This document shows positions 1 through 13,600 of a DNA stretch of 64,000 bases, one piece after another. The stretch is taken from assembly GCA_964035545.1 (NCBI GenBank), contig OZ037766.1, positions 33,395,773 to 33,459,772 of the forward strand, in the 5' to 3' direction. The notes under the pieces are model-generated. The model was given only the letters and a program-made list of their open reading frames with translations. It was not told the origin of the DNA and did no database searches. The position numbers and the translations under genes are program-made. Each line of letters opens with the position of its first letter. Within the stretch, counting starts at the first letter, position 1. This DNA comes from Bugula neritina (lineage: Eukaryota > Bryozoa > Gymnolaemata > Cheilostomatida > Bugulidae).

Positions 1-1068
1 TAATATACAGATATATAGTAATATACAGATATATAGTAAATATACAGATATATAGTAATATACAGATATATAGTAATATACAGATATATAGTAATATACA
101 GATATATAGTAAATATACAGATATATAGTAATATACAGATATATAGTAATATACAGATATATAGTAATATACAGATATATAGTAATATACAGATATATAG
201 TAATATACAGATATATAGTATTATACAGATATATAGTAATATACAGATATATAGTAATATACAGATATATAGTAATATACATATACATAGTGATATACAG
301 ATATATAGTGATATACAGATATATAGTGATATACAGATATATAGTGATATACAGATATATAGTGATATACAGATATATAGTGATATACAGATATATAGTG
401 ATATACAGATACATAGTAATATACAGATATATAGTAATATACAGATACATAGTAATATACAGATACATAGTAATATACAGATATATAGTAATATACAGAT
501 ATATAGTAATATACAGATATATAGTAATATACAGATATATAGTGATATACAGATGTATAGTAATATAAAGATATATAGTAATATACAGATATATAGTAAT
601 ATACAGATACATAGTAATATACAGATATATAGTAATATACAGATACATAGTGATATACAGATATATAGTAATATACAGATACATAGTAATATACAGATAT
701 ATAGTAATATACAGATATATAGTAATATACAGATATATAGTAATATACAGATATATAGTAATATACAGATATATAGTGATATACAGATATATAGTAATAT
801 ACAGATATATAGTAATATACAGATACATAGTGATATACAGATACATAGTAATATACAGATATATAGTAATATACAGATATATAGTAATATACCGATATAT
901 AGTAATATACAGATATATAGTAATATACAGATACATAGTAATATACAGATATATAGTAATATACAGATACATAGTGATATACAGATATATAGTAATATAC
1001 AGATATATAGTGATATACATAGAGATAGTAATATACAGATACATAGTAATATACAGATATATAGTAAA
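1..1068. repeat. 18-bp minisatellite in PLRG1 intron 3
   Basis: About 59 tandem copies of an 18-bp unit (taatatacagatatatag) with point variants: agta/agtg and atata/ataca alternate, and a few copies carry an extra base. It starts at or before the left edge, so its full length is unknown. It lies downstream of the donor site of PLRG1 exon 3 (minus strand), so it is intronic. The unit length is a multiple of three and stop-free in several frames, which creates long false ORFs on both strands. Confidence 0.97.
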
Positions 1069-1096
1069 TAGATGAGATAGAAATGAGCTCACTCAC

Positions 1097-2167
1097 TATG
1101 CAAGGGAATTGTCTGCTCTTTCTTGGTTGGAATATGCTCCTTTAAGATTGGTCCATACTCGGACTGTATCTTCACAGCCATTTTCAGCTTCTCACTACAA
1201 ACCATGAAATTACACAGTTGGTCACATATACCTCACTCTTTGTAGCATATTTAATTGACACCGGGTCTAAGGTTAAGGACAAACCTGTTCTCGTCAGGAG
1301 CTGGTAGTTTTCCTTGTTCAGAGAGAAACATATCATGTGTCCTCTTCAATGATCTGAACACGAGCGTGTGAACAGAATGCTTCTGTACTTCTTGCTGAAT
1401 GCAGAATAATACTATCCTCATAATAACATCCTAATTACAGTCAATTGTTTCAATTCCCTGAATAAGTTTCACCTAAACAAGTTTAACCAAATGTTTCTAG
1501 ATTTTGATTTGCTCAAATTAAAAAACACGTCCATATTTTCAACTCAAATTTAAGTGATTGAATCACGCTAAAAGCATTGACTCAACTGCCTTCTCACTTA
1601 AATTACTTCAGCTAGTTCCACTGAAGATTTTTTTTAACATTTTAATCCTTTTTATAGGTAAATTGCATACAGCAGTTTGAGCAATAAACTAAAATTTAAA
1701 GTTAAATGAATTATTTGATTAATGTAGAAGCACTGCTAATATGTATCTTGATTATACATAGTTATAGATAATACTGCATTGCATGCTTGACAAGAATTTA
1801 TGTCAGCTTCAGGAAATATCTACTCAATACTTATAAACTCTTTTAATAGCTACTAATTTATCTCAATAGTGTAACATCTATGTGAATGTTTTAATAATTA
1901 ATATATTAACCTATCAATATGTTCTAGAATCTACAAGTCAAGCGGTACAGAAATTGACTAAAGTTGACAGAATGAGACAGTTGACTCAACACACTTCAAT
2001 CATAGTGGCTATATCAAGAAATCAAAATAACTAATAGTTATAGTAATACTAATATTATAACTATAACAATTATTCTTGACAGCTTCAATCAAGTTTAACT
2101 ATATCAAATTTACTGCAAAAACTGTGTCAAACAATTGGAACTTGCAGCTACTTACCTCAGGAATCAT
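1097..2167 (-). CDS. PLRG1: PLRG1 (pleiotropic regulator 1), N-terminal exons, partial
   Basis: Three coding exons on the minus strand: 2167-2156 (ATG plus three codons), 1394-1285 and 1194-1097, with phases 0, 2 and 1 that join cleanly and GT-AG borders (GTAAGT, GTTTGT and GTGAGT donors). The protein begins MIPEQEVQK and continues [18 protein letters not shown], which I recognise as the invariant N-terminus of PLRG1/PRL1. A second conserved block, [14 protein letters not shown], sits in exon 3. PLRG1 is a WD40 protein of the Prp19/CDC5L complex needed for pre-mRNA splicing in the nucleus. Only about 73 of the roughly 500 residues are present; the WD40 repeats must lie left of the window, beyond a minisatellite-filled intron. 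Intron 1 (1395-2155) is AT-rich with no repeat array or other gene that I can see. The 12-nt first coding exon is unusually small but is supported by a good donor and correct phase. Confidence 0.9.
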
Positions 2168-4689
2168 GCTCGTTTGTTGCACTTAGACTTGTCGAGGACT
2201 TTAAATATACCAATTTTCATTTAAAACGCAAAATCAAAAATAAAAAACTAATTTACAATTAGTATTACTATGAGTATGTACTTCAACCTTTGGCCTTTAG
2301 GAATAGAACTAGAAAAAAAAAACTATAATTGTAACATATACCAGCTCCGAGCACTACAACTAAATAAGTCTATCACAGTGACTATGACCGTGTGTGCGAT
2401 CACGATTACAAGCACATTCACACACTGCGCAGGAATCAGGACTGACACTGACAGAAGTAGGCAAGGACAAACTGAAACTCAGTTCAACTATAACGTTGAA
2501 CTAATAATAATTCTGTTTTAATTTGTTTCTTGAAATTTGAATTCTTGATCAATTGTAGCGATTACAGGGCAAAATCAATTTTGAACGCTAAATTTCAATC
2601 ACAATGTAAGTTAAAGTTATACTCAGTTATGGCCAATCGTCACGGACCCCATCCAGATGAGTTTCAGTTCACCTTCAAGTTAAAAATTCGACTGTTGCGT
2701 GAAAATGAAGTTAGGATTTGTTTAATAGCTTGCAGGCGTATTCTACTCCACAACAATGTCGATATAAAATTGCCTGTAATGTTATCTTGCTCGGACTGTG
2801 GAGGCATATTGTGCGGGTAAAGTAACGGATTTATTTGTAAGTTGTATATGTTTGCTATTGCAATGCCACACCGATGCTACTGGCGATGTTTTTGAACAGA
2901 TAGAGATCTACTTATTTTTAATACCAATATGAATATGTACTCACATTAATGCTGATAGCTGGTGGGCTTGTTGACTTTAGTATCAATATGAGCAAGTAAC
3001 CCATTACAATTAGCTCAGAACTTGTCAATTAACTTACATTGGGTGTGAATTTTAAAACCTGTTAGTATTACTATTAGTATTAATAATTAGTATTATTATT
3101 ATAGTTCAGTTAGATTTAGAATTACCATTACTCAATACTGATAGTGATTACTATAAGTATAAGTATAACTATAAGTATTAGTATAAGTATAACCATTACT
3201 ATTACTAGAATTATTTCTATTAGTATTAGTATTATTCATATTAGTAAAGTATTACTATTAGACTTACTCTTAGTGTGTAAGGCGTAAGCATAATCATAAT
3301 CATAATGATGAGGCAAGTATTGTAGTTGCTATCTTAAACTTATCTACTTCTAGTTCTACTACTAGGCACTAGTAGTAGTTGTGCTAGTACTTATACTTTC
3401 AGTTTCAGTTTTATTTTCTAACGTAAGATAAAAAATAAAATGCATTATTATTATAATACTAATACTAATAGCTTATTAATATTAGTTTTTTTATTTTATC
3501 AACTTTAAGTTTACCTTTAGCCTTTAGGTTTATGATTTGGAGTGTGAATATATTCGAATATTAATATGAATATAAGTATTTATATTATTTACTTTTAGTT
3601 TTACTTTTTATTTTGAAAAGTTTGAGAAGTCACTAAAATTATTTTATTGATTAGACTCTGGCTGAAGTAATCATTCACTGAGTTTTTGGATCTGATTCTC
3701 ATCATCATTATTATCATAATGATTACTATCACTATACATGTAATTGTATGTTAGATGTAATAGATTCTCATCATCATTATTATCATAATGATTACTATCA
3801 CTATACATGTAATTGTATGTTAGGTATAGTAGATTCTCATCATCATCATTACCATAATGATTACTATCACTATACATGTAGTTGTATGTTAGGTATAGTA
3901 GATTCTCATCATCATCATTACCATAATGATTACTATCACTATACATGTAGTTGTATGTTAGGTATAGTAGATTCTCATCATCATTATTATCATATTGATT
4001 ACTATCACTATGCATGTAATTGTAAATAGATGTAGTAGATTCTCATCAAGTTAGAATAAACACAAGTAAATATGTAATTCAATTTGCTAATATAAATACT
4101 ATGAAGCGCCGAGCGTTCTAAGATAGATCAACATGTTTATGCAAAATAATTTGTCTGTTGTCATAATTTATATTGATATTAATGTTTATTAGCATAGCTA
4201 GTAGTATTAAACTATATATATAAGCTTAAGTAAGCTGTAACTTAATAGCCATCATTATTCAAATATGTTGACTAGGCTACATATTTGTTTTAAACTCACA
4301 TAGACCTAACTCAATAACTCTAAATTACAAGCAGTCGGGTAATTAACTTTCTGAAATTGCTTAGTGATAATTTTACATCTCTGAAATATCTGATTACATT
4401 TGATATTATTTTCAATTAGTGAAAGTGTCCTTGAGTTAGTTATTCGTGACAATGCGTCTGTTGATAATTACTTTCTCATTCATAAATTTGATTTAGAGAT
4501 ACAAATTATGGAATTTTAATAATAATTATTATTGATATTATTAACACTTTTTATTGAGCTTGAATAGGACAGTAATTAATAAATATAAATTACCCATAAG
4601 TATATATAGCAGCTATCTCATTCTCCAAGTTGATAGTTCACTGTATAACTTTATGAATTATACTTATGCTGTTTTTCTCAGTCAGTGAG
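2168..4689. other. Intergenic region between divergent PLRG1 and CEP63
   Basis: About 2.5 kb between two divergently transcribed genes, so it should hold both promoters and any 5' untranslated exon. The CEP63 ATG lies 8 bases after a good acceptor (gtttttctcag ending 4681), which implies a non-coding first exon somewhere upstream. An open frame at 2545-2820 (plus) lies in repeat-free, less AT-rich sequence and ends near a GTAAAG donor-like site; it matches no family I know and could be untranslated exon or chance. 2980-3660 is AT-rich with many short TATTA/TAGTA runs. 4048-4680 shows nothing recognisable. Confidence 0.6.
3693..4047. repeat. 69-bp minisatellite, about 5 copies
   Basis: Units start at 3693, 3762, 3832, 3901 and 3970, plus a partial one at 4038, all with the core gattctcatcatcat. 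The spacing of 69 bp is a multiple of three and leaves both strands open, giving a false His/Asp-rich 23-residue repeat. It lies in the PLRG1-CEP63 intergenic region. Confidence 0.9.
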
Positions 4690-7600
4690 ATGAGTGGGTT
4701 AGAGTTGTCTGATCTATACAGAGATCTGCAAAGAGCAGGTCATGGAATCTCCAAGAATAGTCCCTTGATGACTAGTTGTGAGAGTGAGCTGTCGGAGTTG
4801 ATTAGACAAATTGACATCATGTTCAAGTGAGTGCTTTCTCTCTACTGTATCTCTGTACTGTATCTCTCTACTGTATCTCTCTACTGTATCTCTCTACTGT
4901 ATCTCTCTACTGTATCTCTCTACTGCATCTCTCTACTGTATCTCTCTACTGTATCTCTCTACTGTATCTCTCTACTGTATCTCTCTACTGTATCTCTCTA
5001 CTGTATCTCTCTACTATATCTCTCTACTGTATCTCTCTACTGTATCTCTCTCTACTGCATCTCTCTACTGTATCTCTCTACTGTATCTCTCTACTGTATC
5101 TCTCTACTGTATCTCTCTACTGCATCTCTCTACTGTATCTCTCTACTGTATCTCTCTACTGTATCTCTCTACTGTATTAGATAGCTTTCATTAGTTAAAA
5201 CTGTTGTGGTCACATCGCAGGTCTAAAAAGAATGAATGGCAGAGAGAAAAGACAACCTATGAGCTGAAAGTAGAAACTAAATCTCGGGAAGTACAGCTTC
5301 AGCAGGAGAGTATCGACAGGAAAAACCAGGAGGTAGAAATCAGTTGACTGTCTACGTTTCTGATTCATGTAGTCTGTATAGTATAGTATAACTAGTATAT
5401 AGTCTGTGTATAACTAGTATATAGTATGTGTATAGTATGTATATAATCTGTATATAGTATGTGTATAACTAGTATATAATCTGTGTATAGTATGTATATA
5501 ATCTGTATATAGTATGTGTATAACTAGTATATAATCATTCAGATAACTAGGCTGAGGGAACATGCCATGCTGGCAGAAAAGGAAGACAAGAAACTTATCT
5601 CAGACTACCAGCTGCAGGTGGAACAACTACATAAAGATCTGATGTTACTCAAGAAACAGTACGAGAAGATGAGAAACAAACATCAGAAAGAGAAGGTGAA
5701 ACTGACAGCAGAGGTGAGTCATTAGACAAAGTGAAACTATGTAAAGCACAGTGACAAAGTGAAACTAACACACAATTACAAAGCACACAGTGACAGAGGT
5801 ATTGAAATGTATTGAACATGTTTGTATAATATTAGTTAGACAGTTGCCTGATTGAGTTAAATTCTACTACTGATAAAGCACAGGTAACATTCACCAGCTT
5901 AGTCTTGTTCATTTCATGAATTTATATTCAAATTACTTTCACTTCTCTGTTTACTAACATTCATTTGAATATGTTTTTCTCCTTTGTATTGGCCTAACTG
6001 TGGTCTTGTTAATGAGCTTTTATGAGTCCATTTCTTTCAACTCTAACAGATGTTCATTGTGTTATGTAATAGTATAAACAACTTAGGTGTTGTAAACTAT
6101 ATTTTCAAATTTATATTGTGACATCAGATTGTGTCTCAAATCTGTGCTATTTGAATTGTTAGTTTCTTAGACATACTATGTTAATTTATACACTGTGTAA
6201 TATACTGTGTAATATACTGTGTAATATACTACCTATACAGTGTAATATACTATGTTATACAGTGTAATATACTAACTACACTGTGTAATATACTAACTAT
6301 ACTGTGTAATATACTGTGTAATATACTGTGTAATATACTACCTATACAGTGTAATATACTGTGTAATATACTAACTATACTGTGTAATATACTGTGTAAT
6401 ATACTGTGTAATATACTACCTATACAGTGTAATATACTGTGTAATATACTAACTATACTGTGTAATATACAGTGTAATATACAGTGTAATATACTAACTA
6501 TACAGTGTAATATACAGTGTAATATACCGTGTAATATACTAACTATACAGTGTAATATACTAACTATACTATGTAATATACTGTTTAATATACTATGTAA
6601 TGTAGAAATATGAACTGGAGACGAATAATATGGTGAAAGATAAGAAGCAGCTGCAGTTTGAGGTGGACAGATTACTCAGTACTGTAAAGTCTCTAAGTGA
6701 GTATCTCGTACTTTAACTAGTTACTGAGTACTACTGGTTACTGAGTACTACTAGTTACTGAGTGCTACTAGTTACTGAGTACTACTAGTTACTGAGTACT
6801 ACTAGTTACTGAGTGCTACTAGTTACTGAGTATTACTGGTTACTGAGTGCTACTAGTTACTGAGTATTACTATATACTGAGTACTACTAGTTACTGAGTA
6901 CTACTAGTTACTGAGTACTACTAGTTACTGAGTACTACTGGTTACTGAGTACTACTAGTTACTGAGTACTACTAGTTACTGAGTACTACTATATACTGAG
7001 TATTACTAGTTACTGAGTACTACTGGTTACTGAGTACTATTAGTTACCGAGTACTACTGGTTACTGAGTACTACTGGTTACTGAGTACTACTAGTTACTG
7101 AGTACTACTGGTTACTGAGTACTACTGGTTACTGAGTACTACTAGTTACTGAGTACTACTAGTACTATAGTATGTAGAACCCTTGAAATGGATATTCCAG
7201 TAAACCAACTTTCCACTCTGCTTTCAGCTGAGAAGTGTGAGTTGATGGAACAGCAAGGCAGCACCTATCAAGACCAGCTGGTCAAACGTAACCAAATGAT
7301 TGGTGACATTGAGGCTAACCTCAGGTCTGTACGGCTGTTTAGTGTACTGTCTGATATTGAGGGTGACTCTCGCTCCACCCTTCTATTCTGATAGCCTAAG
7401 AAACCCACTTGTTCTGTACTTGTACCTGTCATTCTACAGAATTACTATCTCTTTAGAACTTCTGGTAGTGTTGTATTACACAGTACATTGGAGTTGTCTG
7501 CACACTGTAACAAACATTACTTCTATGTAAGTATGTAGTGTAGGTACATACAGCGTAAGTATATGTAGTGTAGGTATATAGTGTAAGTACACAGTGTAAG

Positions 7601-10600
7601 TATACAGTGTAAGTATATAGTGTAAGTACATAGTGTAAGTGTATAGTGTAAGTATATAGTGTAAGTACATAGTGTAAGTATGTAGTGTAAGTATATAGTG
7701 TAAGTGTGTAGTGTAAGTATATAGTGTAAGTACATAGTGTAAGTATATAGTGTAAGTGTGTAGTGTAAGTATATAGTGTAAGTGTATTACAGAGCCGAAC
7801 TGGCCACCATCAGATCTCAACTACACGAGGCGGAGGATAGAGAATCGGAGAGAAACGTGGAGATTGCTCGTCTCAAGGCCGACCTGAATCACTGGAAGAA
7901 TAAGTCAACCAAACTGAGTAAAGAACTGCAGACGTCTGAGGAGCTGCTGAAGAAAGCAAATTCTACAGTTGGTGTGAGTAGAGAGAGAATATTCTACAGT
8001 TGGTGTGAGTAGAGAGAGTATATTCTACAGTTGGTGTGAGTAGAGAGAGTGTATTCTACAGTTAGTGTGAGTGTAGAGAGTATATTCTACAGTTAGCATG
8101 AGTGTAGAGAGAGAGTATATTCTACAGTTAGTGTGAGTAGAGAGAGTATTCTACAGTTAGTGTGAGTGTAGAGAGTATATTCTACAGTTAGCGTGAGTGT
8201 AGAGAGAGAGTATATTCTACAGTTGGTGTGAGTAGAGAGAGTATATTCTACAGTTAGTGTGAGTAGAGAGAGTATATTCTACAGTTAGTGTGAGTAGAGA
8301 GAGTATATTCTACAGGTAATGTGAGTAGAGAGAGTATATTCTACAGTTAGTGTGAGTGTAGAGAGTATATTCTACAGTTAGTGTGAGTGTAGAGAGTGTA
8401 TTCTACAGTTAGTGTGAGTTGATGTCAATGTAAATGGAGATGAACATGTATATGATTCACTGTTCTCTACAGACTCTACAGTCACACAATGATGGACTGA
8501 ATGCAGAATTAAAGGCACAGGGCAGCAACCTACACATGGCCACCAGGGGGCAGCACTGCCAAGAGAAGGAAATGGTCAAACTTAGAGATATGATTATTGA
8601 GAAAGATAAGACTATCCGGTGAGTGTTGAGATTGAGAACAGTACATCTCTCTACTCTCTACTATCATATGATATATACTTATACAGTACATCTCTCTACT
8701 CTCTACTATCATATGATATATACTTATACAGTACATCTCTCTACTATCATATGATATATACTCATACAGTACATCTCTCTACTCTCTACTATCATATGAT
8801 ATATACTCATACAGTACATCTCTCTACTCTCTACTATCATATGATATATACTCATACAGTACATCTCTCTACTCTCTACTATCATATGATATATACTCAT
8901 ACAGTACATCTCTCTACTCTCTACTATCATATGATATATACTTATACAGTACATCTCTCTACTCTCTACTATCATATGATATATACTCATACAGTACATC
9001 TCTCTACTCTCTACTATCATATGATATATACTCATACAGTACATCTCTCTACTCTCTACTATCATATGATATATACTCATACAGTACATCTCTCTACTCT
9101 CTACTATCATATGATATATACTCATACAGTACATCTCTCCACTCTCTACTATCATATGATATATACTTATACAGTACATCTCTCTACTATCTACTATCAT
9201 ATGATATATACTCATACAGTACATCTCTCTACTCTCTACTATCATATGATATATACTCATACAGTACATCTCTCTACTCTCTACTATCATATGATATATA
9301 CTCATACAGTACATCTCTCTACTCTCTACTATCATATGATATATACTTATACAGTACATCTCTCTACTATCTACTATCATATGATATATACTCATACAGT
9401 ACATCTCTCTACTCTCTACTATCATATGATATATACTTACACAGTACATCTCTCTACTCTCTACTCTCATATGATATATACTCATACAGTACATCTCTCT
9501 ACTCTCTACTATCATATGATATATACTCATACAGTACATCTCTCTACTCTCTACTATCATATGATATATACTCATACAGTACATCTCTCTACTCTCTACA
9601 GTCTACTATCATATGATATATACTCATACAGTACATCTCTCTACTCTCTACTATCATATGATATATACTCATACAACTTGTTCAACACTTTAGCTCACTG
9701 CTGGATAAAAACCACCTGAATGAGTCAACAGCACTGGATGTGTTGAAACAGGACCTTCTGAAAGTTGATTTGGAAAACAGGTACTTGTCTTTAGACTATT
9801 GTGTCTATACATCTAGTAGATTATGTCTATACATCTAGTAGATTATGTCTACACATCTAGTAGATTATGTCTATACATCTAGTAGATTATGTCTATACAT
9901 CTAGTAGATTGTGTCTACACATCTAGTGAATTATGTCTACATACAGTATATCGTAATGTTCTATCAGAGAACTGAAGGCCAAAGAAGCAGAATTTAGGAC
10001 AGAAGTTACCAGACTACAAGCTGAATGTACTTCACTCATCAAGAGACTGGATAATACTGACCAGGAGTGTCTCTCATTGAGAGAACAACTCCACAAGAAG
10101 GTGAGTTTCTCAACTGTAATACGCTGTGATGCATTTACTGTACATACTATAACTCACACTTTCTATGTGATCTGTGTTTAAGGAAACTGAGCTAAGAGAG
10201 ACGGAGGACCAGAGACTGCGAGACCGTGACGCTAATCTTAATGAGGTAGTATAGTGTGTATAATACTGTATTACTTTATATAATACTGTATTACTTTATA
10301 TAATACTGTATTACGTACAAGTGTATAGTATAATACTGTATTACTTTATATAATACTGTATTACTTTATATAATACTGTATTACTTTATATAATACTGTA
10401 TTACTTTATATAATACTGTATTAATTTATATCATACTGTATTACTTTATATAATGCTGTATTACTTTATATAATACTGTATTACTTTATATAATACTGTA
10501 TTACATTATATAATACTGTATTACTTTATATAATACTGTATTACTTTATATAATACTGCATTACTTTATATAATACTGTATTACTTTATATAATACTGTG

Positions 10601-13600
10601 TTACATTATATAATGCTGTATTACTTTATATAATACTGTATTACTTTATATAATACTGTATCACTTTATATAATGCTGTATTACTTTATATAATACTGTA
10701 TTACATTATATAATACTGTATTACATTATATATTACTGTATTACTTTATATAATACTGTATTACATTATATATTACTGTATTACTTTATTTAATACTGTA
10801 TTACTTTATATAATACTGTATTACATTATATATTACTGTATTACTTTATATAATACTGTATTACATACAAGTGTACAGTATAATACTGTATTACGTACAA
10901 ATGTATAGTATAATACTGTATTACATACAAGTGTATAGTATAATACTGTATTACATACAAGTGTATAATATAATACTGTATTACTTACGAGTATATAATA
11001 TAATACTGTATTACATACGAGTGTATAATATAATACTGTATTACATACAAATGCACTAATTCATGAGACTCTTTCAGCTACAGGAGAAAATATTCAGTCT
11101 GAAATCAGATCATGATGCTGAAGTTACAGAGTTGAGGAAAGAGTTGCAGAATGTTAGAGCTCAGTTGTGTGAGACTTTGAGGTCAGTGAAGTATAGTAGT
11201 GGTACTAACTTACAATAGTACTAGTAGTAGTACTAGTAGTAGTACTAGTAGTAGTACTAGTAGTAGTAGTAATAGTAGTTGTAGTTGTAAGATTACTGGT
11301 AGTAGTAGTAGTACTAGTGGTAGTAGCAGCAGTAGTAATAGTAGTTGTAGTTGTAAGATTACTGGTAGTAGTAGTAGTACTAGTGGTAGTAATATTACTG
11401 GTAGTAGTAGTAGTACTAGTGGTAGTAATATTACTGGTAGTAGTAGTAGTACTAGTGGTAGTAATATTACTGGTAGTAGTAGTAGTACTAGTGGTAGTAG
11501 TATTACTGGTAGTAGTACTACTACTACTACCAGTAATATTACTACCACTACTACTACTACTACTACTACCAGTAATATTACTACTTAGTAATATTACTGG
11601 TAGTAGTAGTAGTACTAATAGTAGTAGTAGTAGTAGTAGTAGTAGTAATATTACTGGTAGTAGTGCTAGTAGTAGTTATAGTAGTCTACTATAGCTGATG
11701 CTTTCAATTCCCAGTCGGAACAACCAGACTTGTCTCATGACAACTTTCTCTGAGGGAGACGATTCCCGTATGGATGCTGTGAACGCTGCGATTGGTGAAA
11801 GTCATGCTGCAGCAGATCTGAGGCTAACCCAACAGCAACTTACTGCTCTGAGGCTAGAAAATCAGCATCTACAGGAGCAGGTATTTATATACTACTCTTT
11901 ATATACTCTCTGTCTATATTCTACTGTCTATATACTACTTTCTATATACTACTGTCTATATACTACTGTCTATATACTACTGTCTATATACTACTGTCTA
12001 TATTCTACTGTCTATATACTACTGTCTATATACTACTCTCTATATACTACTCTCTATATACTACTCTCTATATACTACTGTCTATATACTACTGTCTATA
12101 TTCTACTGTCTATATACTACTTTCTATATACTACTCTCTATATACTACTGTCTATATACTACTCTCTATATACTACTCTCTATATACTACTGTCTATATA
12201 CTACTGTCTATATACTACTGTCTATATACTACTGTCTATATACTACTGTCTATATTCTACTGTCTATATATGTACTACTATATACTCTGCAGGTACTGAA
12301 CTCTAAAGATGCAGGACACAGCGTAAGACAAGCACAAAGGCATCTCACCGATATCCAGAGCTCATATGACAACACAGTAGAGAAGTTAAAGGTAGTTATA
12401 CTTCAGTGTCTGTGTTATACTTGAGTGTTTGTGATATACCTGAGTGTCTGTGATATATCTGAGTGTTTGTGATATATCTGAGTGTCTGTGATATACCTGA
12501 GTGTTTGTGTTATAGCTTAGTGTCTGTGTTATATCTTCGTGTCTGTGATATACCTGAGTGTTTGTGTTATACCTGAGTGTTTGTGATATACCTGAGTGTC
12601 TGTGTTATACCTTAGTGTTTGTGATATACCTGAGTGTCTGTGTTATACCTGAATGTCTGTGTTATACCTGAGTGTCTGTGTTATACCTGAGTGCCTGTGT
12701 TATACCTGAGTGTCTGTGTTATACCTGAATGTCTGTGTTATACCTGAATGTCTGTGTTATACCTGAGTGTCTGTGTTATACCTGAGTGTCTGTGTTATAC
12801 CTGAGTGTCTGTGTTATCTGTGTTATACCTGAGTGTCTGTGTTATACCTGAATGTCTGTGTTATACCTGAGTGTCTGATATACCTGAGTGTCTGTGTTAT
12901 ACCTGAGTGTTTGTGTTATACCTGAATGTCTGTGTTATACCTGAGTGTTTGTGATATACCTCAGTGTCTGTGTTATACCTGAATGTCTGTGATATATATA
13001 CCTGAGTGTCTGTGTTATACCTGAGTGTTTGTGATATATCTGAGTGTTTGTGATATAGCTGAGTGTTTGTGATATACCTGAGTGTCTGTGTTATATCTGA
13101 GTGTCTGTGATACAGGCGGATAACGATAGACTCCACGCAGATGTTGCTAAACTCAGAAGTGAAATGAAGACCAAGGAGGAGAGTTATCATCACAGATACA
13201 GGAAGTTACTGCAGGATATGCAGCTCGACATTGAAAGGTGAGTCAGTGTATATTACTAAGTGAGAGATTATATTACTAGGTGAGAGAGTATATTACTAGG
13301 TGAGAGTGTATATTACTAGGTGAGAGTATATATTACTAGGTGAGAGTGTATATTACTAGGTGAGAGAGTATATATTACTAAGTGAGAGAGTATATATTAC
13401 TAGGTGAGAGTGTATACTACTAGGGGAGAGAGTATATATTACTAGGTGGGAGTGCATATATTACTGGGTGGGAGGGTATATTACTAGGTGAGAGAGTATA
13501 TATTACTAAGTGAGAGAGTATATATTACTAGGTGAGAGTGTATATTACTAGGTGGGAGAGTATATTACTAGGTGAGAGAGTATATTACTAGGTGAGAGAG

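Noticed and set aside
221-1096. Long Tyr/Ser/Ile repeat ORFs on both strands
   Set aside because: 18-bp minisatellite in the PLRG1 intron; several frames are open at once, no start context, no domain.
2545-2820. 92-codon ORF between PLRG1 and CEP63
   Set aside because: No recognisable domain and no supporting splice structure; possibly an untranslated exon of CEP63. Left as a remark only.
3671-4029. Asp/Asn-rich (minus) and His-rich (plus) 23-residue repeats
   Set aside because: Five copies of a 69-bp unit, a multiple of three, in an intergenic region; no splice or start signals.
8619-9719. 366-codon plus-strand and 286-codon minus-strand ORFs
   Set aside because: They follow the 45-bp minisatellite in CEP63 intron 7. 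Unit length is a multiple of three without stops, so ORFs arise on both strands; flanking CEP63 exons splice across.
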